Shown here: positions 26,762 through 34,374 of the stretch, piece by piece
Layout: every line of letters starts with the position of its first letter
How positions within the stretch are numbered: position 1 is the stretch's first letter
Origin: Sphaerisporangium corydalis
GTDB lineage: Bacteria; Actinomycetota; Actinomycetes; Streptosporangiales; Streptosporangiaceae
DNA: 64,000 nucleotides
Direction of reading: 5' to 3'
Assembly: GCF_025506355.1 (NCBI RefSeq)
Contig: NZ_JANZYP010000010.1
Coordinates: forward strand, 101,878-165,877
Notes under the pieces: model-generated
Databases searched by the model: none
What the model was told of the DNA's origin: nothing
What the model saw: the letters and a program-made list of their open reading frames with translations, nothing else
Translations under genes and position numbers: made by a program

Positions 26762-27739
26762 TCATCCGCTCAGTGCTCGTGCGAGCCCAGTGCCGAGGGC
26801 GGTTGCGAGCGGTGGGGGGCAGGCATGCCCGACCTGGCGGTAGCGCGCCGTCTTCGCGCCTGTGATCACCCACTCCTGTGGGAAACCCTGAAGGATGGCG
26901 ACCTGCGGAACGGTCAGTTTCGGCAGTCCTTTCCGGTCGGTGGGAGCGGTGCCCACCCGCAACACGAAGTCCGGTCCGGGGACGTCGTCGGCGATGCTGC
27001 CGCCGTTGACCCCGAGTCTGGCCCAGATGTTCTTCGTCCGTGTCGGACCGAGATCGGCCCCGCCCCTGTCCTTGGACCCGCCGATGATCGGCGGCGCGAC
27101 CTCGTTCGCCATGACCCGCCATTCCTCGGCCCCGGCCCAGCCGCGACTCGCCATCGATCGCCAAAGCGTGTCGCCGACGGTGGCTGCGTCGCCCAGAGGA
27201 TCAGGCCACTGGAATCTAACTAAATCGTCCGGGCGCATGGCAACGAGCACGCCGTGTTCACGTCGCTGAGGCACGCCATAGTGCTGGGCATCGAGCACAC
27301 CCCAGAGCCATTGGTAACCGTTGCTCTTGAGCTCGCTCTCGACGAAGTCACGTGTCTTTATGAGCCGCCGGTCCTTGACCAACGCGGGGACGTTCTCAAG
27401 CATGATCACGCGAGGGCGAACCTCGATCGCCAACCAGATCGCCGCTCTCAGCAGATCGTATCGATCTTCTACATGCTTCTGCTTGGCGGCGACGGAGTAG
27501 GGGAGTCGGGGAAGCCCGCCAGCCAGTAGATCGACGTTCAAGACCTTCGGATGCTCATGTCCGACGAAATCGATAAGATCAAGCTGTTTGACGTCCCATG
27601 CCGGGCGGTTCGCGCGGAGGGTGGCGCAGGCATGCGGATCGTTGTCGATTAGCATCACCGGATCGAAGCCGGCCTTCTCCAAGCCCAGTGCCTGACCGCC
27701 TGCTCCGGCACAGATTTCCAGGCTGGTGAACCTTGTCAT
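26762..27739 (-). CDS. C5 methyltransferase homologue lacking the catalytic cysteine
   Basis: A 325-residue protein of the C5 DNA methyltransferase family. SAM-binding motif I is intact (SLEICAGAGGQALGLEKAGF), as are the Glu of motif VI (IMLENVPALV), a QRRE version of motif VIII and a GHACPPP version of motif X. Motif IV is abnormal: DLLAGGLPRLPYS replaces the usual GGxPCxPFS, so Arg78 (codon CGA, 27506-27508) stands where the nucleophilic Cys should be. The enzyme could still bind DNA and SAM but should not methylate. ATG 27739 is preferred over upstream in-frame starts because GGAGGAG lies seven bases ahead and motif I then falls at residue 6. It is divergent from vsr and upstream of the intact methyltransferase. 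Confidence 0.85.
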   Translation of the reverse strand: MTRFTSLEICAGAGGQALGLEKAGFDPVMLIDNDPHACATLRANRPAWDVKQLDLIDFVGHEHPKVLNVDLLAGGLPRLPYSVAAKQKHVEDRYDLLRAAIWLAIEVRPRVIMLENVPALVKDRRLIKTRDFVESELKSNGYQWLWGVLDAQHYGVPQRREHGVLVAMRPDDLVRFQWPDPLGDAATVGDTLWRSMASRGWAGAEEWRVMANEVAPPIIGGSKDRGGADLGPTRTKNIWARLGVNGGSIADDVPGPDFVLRVGTAPTDRKGLPKLTVPQVAILQGFPQEWVITGAKTARYRQVGHACPPPLATALGTGLARALSG

Positions 27740-27851
27740 CGTCGACTCCTCCGCGTCAGGTTGGAGAGTACCGGGAGAGGAAGAACCTTGATGACCGCCT
27801 TCGCACGCTGATCTGGTCTCGCGAGCCCTCTCGCTTCCGTACGGTTGGGTT

Positions 27852-28280
27852 ATGGTGGCTTCGAGACCGGTAGGGGCGTCCAGCGAGGGCGTGCGTAAGA
27901 GCATGCAGGCGAACAAAGGGCGAGACACCAAGCCCGAACTCTCCTTGAGACGTACGGTCCATGCACTCGGTCTTCGCTATCGTGTGGGCGCTCGACCCTT
28001 GCCGAAAGTCCGTCGGACCGCTGACCTGCTCTTCCCCCGTGCCAAGGTCGCGGTCTTCCTGGACGGGTGCTTCTGGCATGGCTGCCCGGTCCATCACAGT
28101 GTCGCCGTGACCAACGCCGCCTACTGGGCCGAGAAGGTCCGCCGTAACCGTGAGAGGGACGCTGAGACGGATCGCCTGCTCACTGAGGAGGGATGGTTGG
28201 TCATCCGCGTCTGGGAACACGAGAGTCCAGTAGAAGCGGCTTTACGGGTCAAGAGAGAGGTGACGTCTAGACGAAAGTGA
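27852..28280 (+). CDS. vsr: Vsr, very-short-patch-repair T:G mismatch endonuclease
   Basis: A 142-residue Vsr endonuclease, which nicks 5' of the T in T:G mismatches produced by deamination of 5-methylcytosine. Diagnostic segments are SMQANKGRDTKPELSLRR, the catalytic RTADLLFPRAKVAVFLDG with its Asp, the zinc/structural CFWHGCPVHH, and YWAEKVRRNRERDAE. Length and order match the family. vsr usually accompanies an active Dcm-type methylase; here its immediate divergent neighbour is the Cys-less homologue and the intact enzyme is one gene further. The 112-base gap contains both promoters. ATG 27852 leaves an N-terminus of about 16 residues before the core, typical for the family. Confidence 0.9.
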   Translation: MVASRPVGASSEGVRKSMQANKGRDTKPELSLRRTVHALGLRYRVGARPLPKVRRTADLLFPRAKVAVFLDGCFWHGCPVHHSVAVTNAAYWAEKVRRNRERDAETDRLLTEEGWLVIRVWEHESPVEAALRVKREVTSRRK

Positions 28281-28650
28281 ACTGGTCCGGGATCGGTAAA
28301 GTTTGGTCAGTTCGGTCGTGAACAGGTCGATCTGAGACTCCGTCAAGCCGATGTTCAAGAGTCGCCGACACTGCTGGCCCAGGCATCAATGCTGGCTTGG
28401 AGCAGGTCGGCTGTGAAAGTGAAACAGATGTATTGAACGGACCCCGGGGATCGCCAGCGCTCGCCGAGCATTCAGCCAGCCACCTCATCTTGGATACCCT
28501 GCCACTCCACCACGGTAGGGCTTCTGCTTCCGGATGGTCGCATGTGACGGGCGGCGCTCGCTCGTTTCACCCAGGTGTGGTCAATCCCCGAACATCGATC
28601 ATGATCCGGCGAAAAGTGTGGTGAGAACCTGCGAACATCCGTAGTCAGTT
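28281..28650. other. Non-coding stretch at the defence-island edge
   Basis: About 370 bases after vsr without a frame that shows codon bias, ribosome binding sites or motifs. No strong hairpin or repeat was seen. Confidence 0.4.
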
Positions 28651-28836
28651 CACAAGAAAATCACCTACTGCCAATGCTGGTACGACCAGGTCAAGGGCGG
28701 CGGCGAGTTCGAGTCGGCCGGCACGAATCCCGGCCATCGGCATCTCGGCTTGGCTCACGCCATCTGTACGGCCGTGCCGCACGCCTTCGGCGACGCCGGC
28801 GGACACCGCGCCATCGTGTACTCCCGCTGCGGCCGG
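28651..28836 (+). pseudogene. Gene remnant between vsr and merR
   Basis: One frame reads through about 62 codons with clear coding composition (ITYCQCWYDQVKGGGEFESA, then TNPGHRHLGLAHAICTAVPH). It has no start or ribosome binding site, is preceded directly by a TAG, and runs into the 3' end of merR. It looks like the surviving piece of a deleted gene at the island edge. I do not recognise the family. Confidence 0.4.
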
Positions 28837-29397
28837 TCAGGGCCGGTCGGCGGGCGCTTGCACGCTGTTGTGCGGGGGCTGGGATCGTTGCCAGGGGTCG
28901 CCGGTGGTGTTGGTGGCGAGGTGGTGTTCGTAGGCGGTGACCTTGGTGGAGATGAGGTCGAGGCAGGCATGTAGCTGGGTGAGTTGTTCGGTGATGTGGT
29001 GCTGGTGGGTGCGCAGGAGTTCTAGGCGTTCGGCTTCGTTGCCGGTGCCTTGGCGGACGAGGTGGGCGAGGCGGCTGATGGTGGCAAGGGGCATGCCGGA
29101 GGCTCGGAATTTGGCGCAGTTGGCCAGCCATTCGATGTCCCATGCGCTGTAGACCCGTCGGCCGCTCTGGTCGCGGCGCACCTCGCCGGCCAGCAGGCCC
29201 TCGCGCTCGTACAGCCGGAGGGTGTGGACGCTGAAGCCGGTGCGCTGGGCGACCTCGCCGATGGTCAGACCGAGATCTTCAACGGTGGGCAGATCTTCGT
29301 TTTCAGCGATGCTGGAACCCGAGTCCTGGAGGGCGGTCAGATTCGCGTCCTCGCTGATGCTCGAACTCGTGGTCCGGCTCGAGCCTGCGTTCTTCAT
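28837..29397 (-). CDS. MerR-family transcriptional regulator
   Basis: A 186-residue MerR regulator. After a 43-residue polar N-terminal extension comes the DNA-binding winged helix: LTIGEVAQRTGFSVHTLRLY, then EREGLLAGEVRR and RRVYSAWDIEWL. The dimerisation helix follows (residues about 110-155) and there is no metal-binding Cys, so the inducer is probably organic. MerR proteins bind between overlong -35/-10 spacers and untwist the promoter when induced. A perfect operator lies 22 bases upstream of its start, within the divergent SDR promoter, so it likely controls that gene and itself. Confidence 0.9.
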   Translation of the reverse strand: MKNAGSSRTTSSSISEDANLTALQDSGSSIAENEDLPTVEDLGLTIGEVAQRTGFSVHTLRLYEREGLLAGEVRRDQSGRRVYSAWDIEWLANCAKFRASGMPLATISRLAHLVRQGTGNEAERLELLRTHQHHITEQLTQLHACLDLISTKVTAYEHHLATNTTGDPWQRSQPPHNSVQAPADRP

Positions 29398-29415
29398 CGT
29401 GCCGATGTTAGCCAG

Positions 29416-29446
29416 TTGACCTAGACCTTGGTCTAGGACCTAGCGT
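29416..29446 (+). promoter_or_regulatory. MerR-type promoter/operator of the SDR gene
   Basis: TTGACC (29416-29421) and TAGCGT (29441-29446) are separated by 19 bases, the long spacer characteristic of MerR-activated promoters. Inside it lies the perfect 18-bp dyad CCTAGACCTTGGTCTAGG (29420-29437). The merR gene starts 22 bases to the left and the SDR gene 17 bases to the right. Confidence 0.8.
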
Positions 29447-29453
29447 TCGCGGC

Positions 29454-30383
29454 ATGATCACTGACAGGACTGATGACATGAGCCGCGGCGCGTTCGGAGC
29501 GGCCAGTACCGCTGATGACGTGCTCGCCGGGATCGACCTCAGCGGTAGGACCGCGGTGGTCACGGGTGGCTACTCCGGCGTGGGGCTCGCGACGACCCGT
29601 GCCCTCGCCGGTGCGGGGGCACGGGTCGTCGTCCCGGCTCGGCGGCCCGAGGCAGCGCGGGAGGCACTCGCCGGTGTTGAAGGGGTCGAGGTCGACAAGC
29701 TCGATCTCGGCGACCTTGCTTCCGTCCAGGCGTTCGCCGAAAGATTCCGGGACCGCCATGCCACTCTCGACATTCTTATAGCCAATGCCGGGATCATGGC
29801 CTGTCCCGAGACGAGGGTTGGGCCAGGCTGGGAGGCGCAGTTCGCGACCAATCATCTTGGCCACTACGCGCTGACGAATCTGCTGTGGCCCGCCCTCGCA
29901 GCGGCGGGTAATGCCCGGGTCGTCTCGGTCGCCTCTGGGTACGACCCGGAGTCGCGCATCCGATGGGACGACGTGCAGTTTGCCAGCGGCTACGACAAGT
30001 GGGCCGCGTATATGCAGTCCAAGCTCGCGAATGTCCTGTTCGCCCATCACCTCGATCTGCTCGGCGGGCCGCATGGGGTACACGCTTTCTCGGTGAGCCC
30101 CGGCTGGATTCTCACGCCGCTGCAACGACACCTTGAGGTCGGTGAGATGGTCGCCGCTGGCTGGATCGATGGGGATGGGATCCCGGCGCCGGGGCTGTTC
30201 AGGACGCCGGAGCAGGGTGCGGCGACGCAGGTGTGGGCCGCCACATCGGTCGAGTTGGAGGCACACGGCGGCGAATACTGTGCCGACTGCCACATCGTCG
30301 GGGACAGCCCGGTGGACAGTGGTGAGGCGTCCCGGCTCTGGACGCTCTCGGCCGATATGACCGGCCTCGACCTCGTCCGCTGA
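29454..30383 (+). CDS. Short-chain dehydrogenase/reductase
   Basis: A 309-residue SDR oxidoreductase, longer than the 250-residue classical form and similar to light-dependent-protochlorophyllide-reductase/retinol-dehydrogenase-like SDRs. Cofactor motif is VVTGGYSGVGLATTRAL, followed by DKLDLGDLASVQ (Asp for adenine-ring contact), ILIANAGIMACPE (NAG), and the catalytic Tyr/Lys in AAYMQSKLANVLF (YxxxK). The N-terminus before the Rossmann fold is about 30 residues. The first ATG (29454) lies just after the MerR promoter; a second at 29478 is possible. MerR control suggests it handles a small organic electrophile or aldehyde, but the substrate is unknown. Confidence 0.9.
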   Translation: MITDRTDDMSRGAFGAASTADDVLAGIDLSGRTAVVTGGYSGVGLATTRALAGAGARVVVPARRPEAAREALAGVEGVEVDKLDLGDLASVQAFAERFRDRHATLDILIANAGIMACPETRVGPGWEAQFATNHLGHYALTNLLWPALAAAGNARVVSVASGYDPESRIRWDDVQFASGYDKWAAYMQSKLANVLFAHHLDLLGGPHGVHAFSVSPGWILTPLQRHLEVGEMVAAGWIDGDGIPAPGLFRTPEQGAATQVWAATSVELEAHGGEYCADCHIVGDSPVDSGEASRLWTLSADMTGLDLVR

Positions 30384-30882
30384 GACGGATCCGCCAGTAT
30401 GTGGCTGCGGCACGGTACTGGACGTTAGATGAGGCGCTGAGTACCGGCAGGTCCTAGGAAATACTGCCCGAGCCGAAGGCGAGGACCAAGACCCGAGGAG
30501 ACGGTGCAGGATCTTGCCCAGGTTCGCCCGGGCCGGAGGTGCGGAGCAAGACGCTTTCGCCGATCAGCGCCGAGGAGGATCTGGAGGCCGTTAGTGGACA
30601 CGGCACTGGTCGTTAGGTGGGGCGCTGGGTGCCGGCAGGTCCTGGAAATACTGCCCGAGCCGAAGGCGAGGACCAAGGTTCGGAGGGACACGGTCATCTC
30701 GTCCAGGCGCCTGTGCTGGGGGCGGGGACCGTTCGTTTGGGGGCCGTTTGGTGGCTGTCGTGGATACATGTCGGTGTCACCTCGTTTGGGGACCTTGATC
30801 AGGTGTCCGTCACGTGGTGGTGTGAAAGTGCGAGGCGTGCTCATGTCGGGGATCGCTCCACCACGCCGGCGCGACGCAGGTC
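30384..30882. other. Gene-poor gap containing a 77-bp direct repeat
   Basis: About 500 bases between the SDR and NPP1 genes. Frames exist but none has a ribosome binding site or recognisable product. The main structure is the direct repeat listed separately. Confidence 0.4.
30413..30677. repeat. Direct repeat pair of 78 and 77 bp
   Basis: 30413-30490 and 30601-30677 are about 90 percent alike over their length; both contain GGAAATACTGCCCGAGCCGA and end in GGCGAGGACCAAG, and differ by a single-base gap. They are separated by 110 bases. Their function is unknown; possibilities are a duplication scar, a recombination footprint or a structured regulatory element. Confidence 0.8.
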
Positions 30883-31752
30883 ATGAACGCAGTCCTTCGA
30901 GAAAGCGGAAGAATGCGAAAACTGGCGTCATTCACGTCGACCGCGAGGGCATCGAAGTCAGCGACCGTGTCAGAGAGGAGTACCTCGAAAAAGCGGTTCC
31001 GGTTCGGGATCGTGCTCGGCGTCGCCGCGCTGGGGGTCGTGATCCCCGCGGCGCCGGCCTTCGCCGATCCGCCGCACAACCTTCCCCAGTCGGCCGGAGG
31101 GTGGGAGTCGTCGTTCTCGCCGGCCTTCGACTATGACGGCGACGGCTGCTACGCCACCCCCGCCATCGGACCGGACGGGACGCTCGCCCCGGGCCTGAAC
31201 CCGACCGGTGCGGTCAACGGCAACTGCCGTGACCAGTCGGACCTGGACAATTCGCAGACCTACGCCCGGTCGAAGTGCAACAACGGCTGGTGCGCCGTCG
31301 TGTACGCCAGCTATTTCGAGAAGGACCAGGCGCTGCCCGGTATCAGTCTCGGCGGTCACCGGCACGACTGGGAGCACGTCATCTCCTGGATCAACCAGGG
31401 CTCCAACCAGGTGGACTACGTGTCGACCACCCAGCACAGCAGCGTCGTGACCTACGCGCGCTCGCAGGTGCGCTTCGACGGGACACACCCCAAGGTCGTC
31501 TATCACAAGGACGGGGCGTCCACGCACTTCTTCCGGCTCGCCAACGGCAACGACGAGCCGCCGGAGAACCATTACCACAACTGGCGATACCCCCCGCTGG
31601 TGGACTGGAACGGCTATCCCAGCACTTCGCTGCGCGACAGGCTGATGAGCGCGGACTTCGGCTCCGCGACCATCAAGATCAATGACGGTAGGTTCGCGGA
31701 CCTGCTCGCGAACGCCAAGCCGAGTGGTATTCCCTTCGATCCCCGGGCCTGA
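30883..31752 (+). CDS. Secreted NPP1-family (Nep1-like) protein
   Basis: A 289-residue NPP1/NLP protein. The N-terminal 60 residues carry a long signal peptide: basic KKRFRFG, hydrophobic IVLGVAALGVVIP and a cleavage site after APAFA. The mature domain contains the diagnostic GHRHDWEHVI (the family heptapeptide GHRHDWE), which holds the metal-binding residues used for membrane lysis of plant cells by eukaryotic and bacterial NLPs. Four cysteines (GDGCYA, NGNCRD, RSKCNNGWC) can form disulfides outside the cell. Start ATG 30883 follows no strong ribosome binding site; ATG 30913 also keeps the signal peptide. In a soil actinomycete it could act on plant or other eukaryotic membranes, but lytic activity cannot be assumed because some NLPs are non-toxic. 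Confidence 0.9.
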   Translation: MNAVLRESGRMRKLASFTSTARASKSATVSERSTSKKRFRFGIVLGVAALGVVIPAAPAFADPPHNLPQSAGGWESSFSPAFDYDGDGCYATPAIGPDGTLAPGLNPTGAVNGNCRDQSDLDNSQTYARSKCNNGWCAVVYASYFEKDQALPGISLGGHRHDWEHVISWINQGSNQVDYVSTTQHSSVVTYARSQVRFDGTHPKVVYHKDGASTHFFRLANGNDEPPENHYHNWRYPPLVDWNGYPSTSLRDRLMSADFGSATIKINDGRFADLLANAKPSGIPFDPRA

Positions 31753-31775
31753 TGACCCCATAACGACCCCGCCGT

Positions 31776-31802
31776 GAGAGCGCCTGTCGAATAGGCGCGC
31801 TC
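31776..31802 (+). terminator. Hairpin after the NPP1 gene
   Basis: GAG/GCGCCT (31776-31785) pairs with AGGCGC/CTC (31793-31802) around a seven-base loop, 24 bases after the NPP1 stop. It is a compact GC stem typical of actinomycete terminators without a long U-run. Confidence 0.6.
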
Positions 31803-31846
31803 AGCGGGTCGGCAGCGCGGCTCCCCGGGACGGTGACGGGCGCTGT

Positions 31847-31878
31847 GGTGGGCCGGAGTCGGGTGACTCCGGCCCACC
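31847..31878. terminator. Perfect 14-bp hairpin between convergent genes
   Basis: GGTGGGCCGGAGTC (31847-31860) and GACTCCGGCCCACC (31865-31878) are perfect complements with a four-base loop. It lies ten bases past the stop of the beta-helix gene and about 95 after the NPP1 stop, so it probably terminates transcripts from both sides. Confidence 0.8.
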
Positions 31879-31887
31879 GAGGCTGTT

Positions 31888-33804
31888 CTATGGCGCCGGG
31901 TAGTCCGTGATGTACACCGGTACGCCGATCTTGGTCGTGTCGGCCGGGTCGCCCACGCCGTTGACGACGTGGTCGATGATTCCGGCACTCAGGTTGACGG
32001 TCATGATGTGGTGGAGTTTGACGCCCGGGGTCGCGGGGACCTCGAAGCCGTTCTCGGTGTGGATCGCCGGGTTGTTCTGGTTGAAGACGTAGACGCCGGC
32101 GCCGTAAAGCTTGTGGGTCTTCACCCGGTTGCCGACCTTGTACCCGGCGTAGCCCTCGACGGAGCCGTTCATCCAGTCGGCCTGCGTCGGCGGGTCGTAC
32201 GGCAGTTCGTTCTGGTACAGGATGGTCGTCCCGTCGTCGCCGTTCCAGACCGTGTTGTACCGCTGGAAGTGCTCGACGAACAGGCCCGTCGCCGTCACGT
32301 GGTCGCCGTTGATGACGGCGCCGTAGCGGCCGATGTTGGTGTTCCAGCGCTGGGTGTCGGTGAAGCCCTCGACGCCGTGGTCGGCACGCCACACCCACGT
32401 GTGGTCGATCAGCACGTTGTCGCTGTTGACCTCAAGTGCGGTGTCGGCCTTGCCGACGTGCGGCCCGCCGACGCGGAAGTACACGTCGGACAGGGTCGTC
32501 GGGTTGTTCGAGCCCGGCCGCCTGCCGTGGTCGTCGCCCCTGCCGTGGTCGTCCCTGCCGTGACTCCTGCCCACGCGGAGCAGGACCGGCGACTTCTGGA
32601 GGCCCGCGTCGATCGTGACGCCGGCGATGACGGCGCCGGGGACGTCGGCGACGTCGAGCGGGGTCGAACCGTTGACGGCGGTGAGGGTGGCGTGCCCGAT
32701 GCCGAGGACGACCGTGTCGGGACGGTCGACCTCGATGCTCCGCGCGATGTCGTACACGCCGGGGGTGAGCAGCAGGTGCTTGCCGCGCGCGAGCTGGCTG
32801 TTGATGACCCGCACCGAGTCCGACGGCTTCGCGACGAAGAAGTCGCTGATCGGCAGCGTGCGGCCCGGCGTCATGCCGTTGGCCCAGGTGACGCCGCGGG
32901 TGTTCTTCTGGGCGGCGGGCACGCGGACGTTGTACCGGCCCTGCGCGTCGACGAACAGGTACGGCTTCTCGCGGCTCACCGGGGTGGTGTCGAGGGTCGT
33001 GTACGGCGGGTTCGGGAAGGCGGCCTCGTCCGGGGCGCCGACGACGCCCGAGAAGACCTGGTTCCACACGCCGTTGGACCACCCGGCGACCTCGGTGTTG
33101 CGGGTCAGCCACTGCTGCTGCGAGCCGTTGGTGACGGACGGCAGCTTGGAGTCGGCGATGAAGCCGCCGCTGGCGTACTGCGGGCCGGCGGTGCAGTAGT
33201 CCATCAGCGACAGGGTGCCGCCGCTGATGTTGAGGCGCCGCATGGACACGGCCTGGGAGACGGCCCAGAAGTTCGCCGACGACCTGCAGCCGTCCTGGCC
33301 CGCCGCGTTGATGTTGATCGACAGGTTGGACAGGGTGCGCCAGAAGTTGACGAGCGCGAGGCAGTTGCTCGTGCCGCCGTTCTCCAGGCAGCGGTTGTAG
33401 ACCTCGACCTTGCCGTTGATGACGACGTCGGTGGGCGAGGCGCCCAGGCCGGCGATCTCGGTGTAGTAGCCGACCTTGATCTGGAGCGGGTTCTCCGCGG
33501 TGCCGTACGTGCCCGGCTTGAACAGGTAGGCGTGGCGCGTGGTGCCCATCTCGTTGTCGACCTGCGCGGTGTGCGCCGCGTCGAGGGTCGCCGCGATCTC
33601 ACTGACCGGCATGCTGGGGTCGAAGATGGTGACGTTCGGCCCGAAGTCGGGGGCGTGGGGCCCGGGGGAGGCGGCGGTGGCGGCCGTTCCCGTCGTCATG
33701 ACGGCGGTCGCCAGCACGAGGCCGAGCGTGAACGCGCGTCCGAGCCGTCTGCGGCCGGGGAGCCGCCTCGCGGAACCTTCGTTGCCAGGAGTCCGGGTCG
33801 TCAT
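31888..33804 (-). CDS. Secreted right-handed beta-helix protein (pectate-lyase/GH55-like)
   Basis: A 638-residue exported protein. The signal peptide has a basic start (RRLPGRRRLGRAF), a hydrophobic core and an AATAA-type site near residue 45. The rest is rich in short beta-strands and Asn/Gly turns, as in tandem beta-helix enzymes: AYLFKPGTYGTAENPL, TVVLGIGHATLTAVNG and HTWVWRADHGVEG. Close homologues are, from memory, often mislabelled adenylyl cyclase or factor 5/8-type protein; the fold points instead to polysaccharide binding or cleavage (GH55 beta-1,3-glucanase-like). An odd His/Asp/Arg/Gly run (GRDDHGRGDDHGRRPG, residues about 412-427) interrupts it. Two LacI-type operator-like palindromes upstream support carbohydrate-responsive control. 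Confidence 0.75.
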   Translation of the reverse strand: MTTRTPGNEGSARRLPGRRRLGRAFTLGLVLATAVMTTGTAATAASPGPHAPDFGPNVTIFDPSMPVSEIAATLDAAHTAQVDNEMGTTRHAYLFKPGTYGTAENPLQIKVGYYTEIAGLGASPTDVVINGKVEVYNRCLENGGTSNCLALVNFWRTLSNLSININAAGQDGCRSSANFWAVSQAVSMRRLNISGGTLSLMDYCTAGPQYASGGFIADSKLPSVTNGSQQQWLTRNTEVAGWSNGVWNQVFSGVVGAPDEAAFPNPPYTTLDTTPVSREKPYLFVDAQGRYNVRVPAAQKNTRGVTWANGMTPGRTLPISDFFVAKPSDSVRVINSQLARGKHLLLTPGVYDIARSIEVDRPDTVVLGIGHATLTAVNGSTPLDVADVPGAVIAGVTIDAGLQKSPVLLRVGRSHGRDDHGRGDDHGRRPGSNNPTTLSDVYFRVGGPHVGKADTALEVNSDNVLIDHTWVWRADHGVEGFTDTQRWNTNIGRYGAVINGDHVTATGLFVEHFQRYNTVWNGDDGTTILYQNELPYDPPTQADWMNGSVEGYAGYKVGNRVKTHKLYGAGVYVFNQNNPAIHTENGFEVPATPGVKLHHIMTVNLSAGIIDHVVNGVGDPADTTKIGVPVYITDYPAP

Positions 33805-33892
33805 ACGGTTCGTCCTTTCCGCTCGGCGTGCGGCGCCGTGTGGACGGGAAACGGCGTCGGGATCGGGCGAACGGCGTGCTTCGCCGGATAGG

Positions 33893-33904
33893 GAAGCGCT
33901 CTCG
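33893..33904. promoter_or_regulatory. Imperfect LacI-type operator, proximal
   Basis: GGAAGCGCTCTC at 33893-33904 resembles the GAGAGCGCTCTC core with mismatches in the left arm. It lies about 90 bases upstream of the beta-helix start. Confidence 0.45.
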
Positions 33905-33977
33905 GATGATGGGCATTCACAGAGGTCACGGCCTGTCTACTGGGGGGTGGGCAGCCGGATATGACGGAACAGAGCGA

Positions 33978-33991
33978 AGAGAGCGCTCTCT
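33978..33991. promoter_or_regulatory. Perfect LacI-type palindrome, distal
   Basis: AGAGAGCGCTCTCT is a perfect 14-bp palindrome with the central CG of LacI-family operators (compare the CebR site TGGGAGCGCTCCCA). It lies about 175 bases upstream of the beta-helix gene. No LacI gene is in the window. Confidence 0.6.
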
Positions 33992-34223
33992 CCGTAAGAG
34001 GTGGTTATCCAGCGGCGGAAGATGGATGGTGTTGGGATGTTTCTATCGTGTGAATCGGTCCAGCGCTACGCCCGAGCGACGGTTGATTTTCGCGGACGGG
34101 CGATCGGTGGCCCGCGACCAGCGGGTTCAAAGGGAAACGAGGCCCCCCGATGACGAGGGACCTCGTGGTCTCGATGTGGACGGGGCGCGGCTCCGGGTCT
34201 CCGCGCCGGTGATGCCGTTTCAG

Positions 34224-34333
34224 GCCCGGAAAGCGACGGCCTCAAGCCCGGAAAGCGACGGCCTCAAGCCCGGAAGGCGACGGCCTCGGGTCCGGAAGGC
34301 GACGGCCTCGGGTCCGGAAAGCGACGGCCTCAG
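34224..34333. repeat. 22-bp tandem repeat, five units
   Basis: Five units of 22 bp with core GGCGACGGCCTC or AGCGACGGCCTC, each beginning GYCCGGAA (34224, 34246, 34268, 34290, 34312), followed by a partial sixth. The period is not a multiple of three and it sits 42 bases downstream of the NmrA-like stop, so it is non-coding. No spacer sequences are present, so it is not CRISPR. Confidence 0.9.
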
Positions 34334-34374
34334 GCCCGGTAGGCCCTGGTCTCCGGCCCCGGTCGGCACCGGTT

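Noticed and set aside
31969..33891. 640-codon plus-strand frame opposite the beta-helix gene
   Set aside because: Val/Asp/Gly-rich shadow of the real gene without motifs or ribosome binding site.
34224..34333. Tandem 22-bp repeat considered as a CRISPR array
   Set aside because: Units are contiguous without spacers and no cas genes are present.
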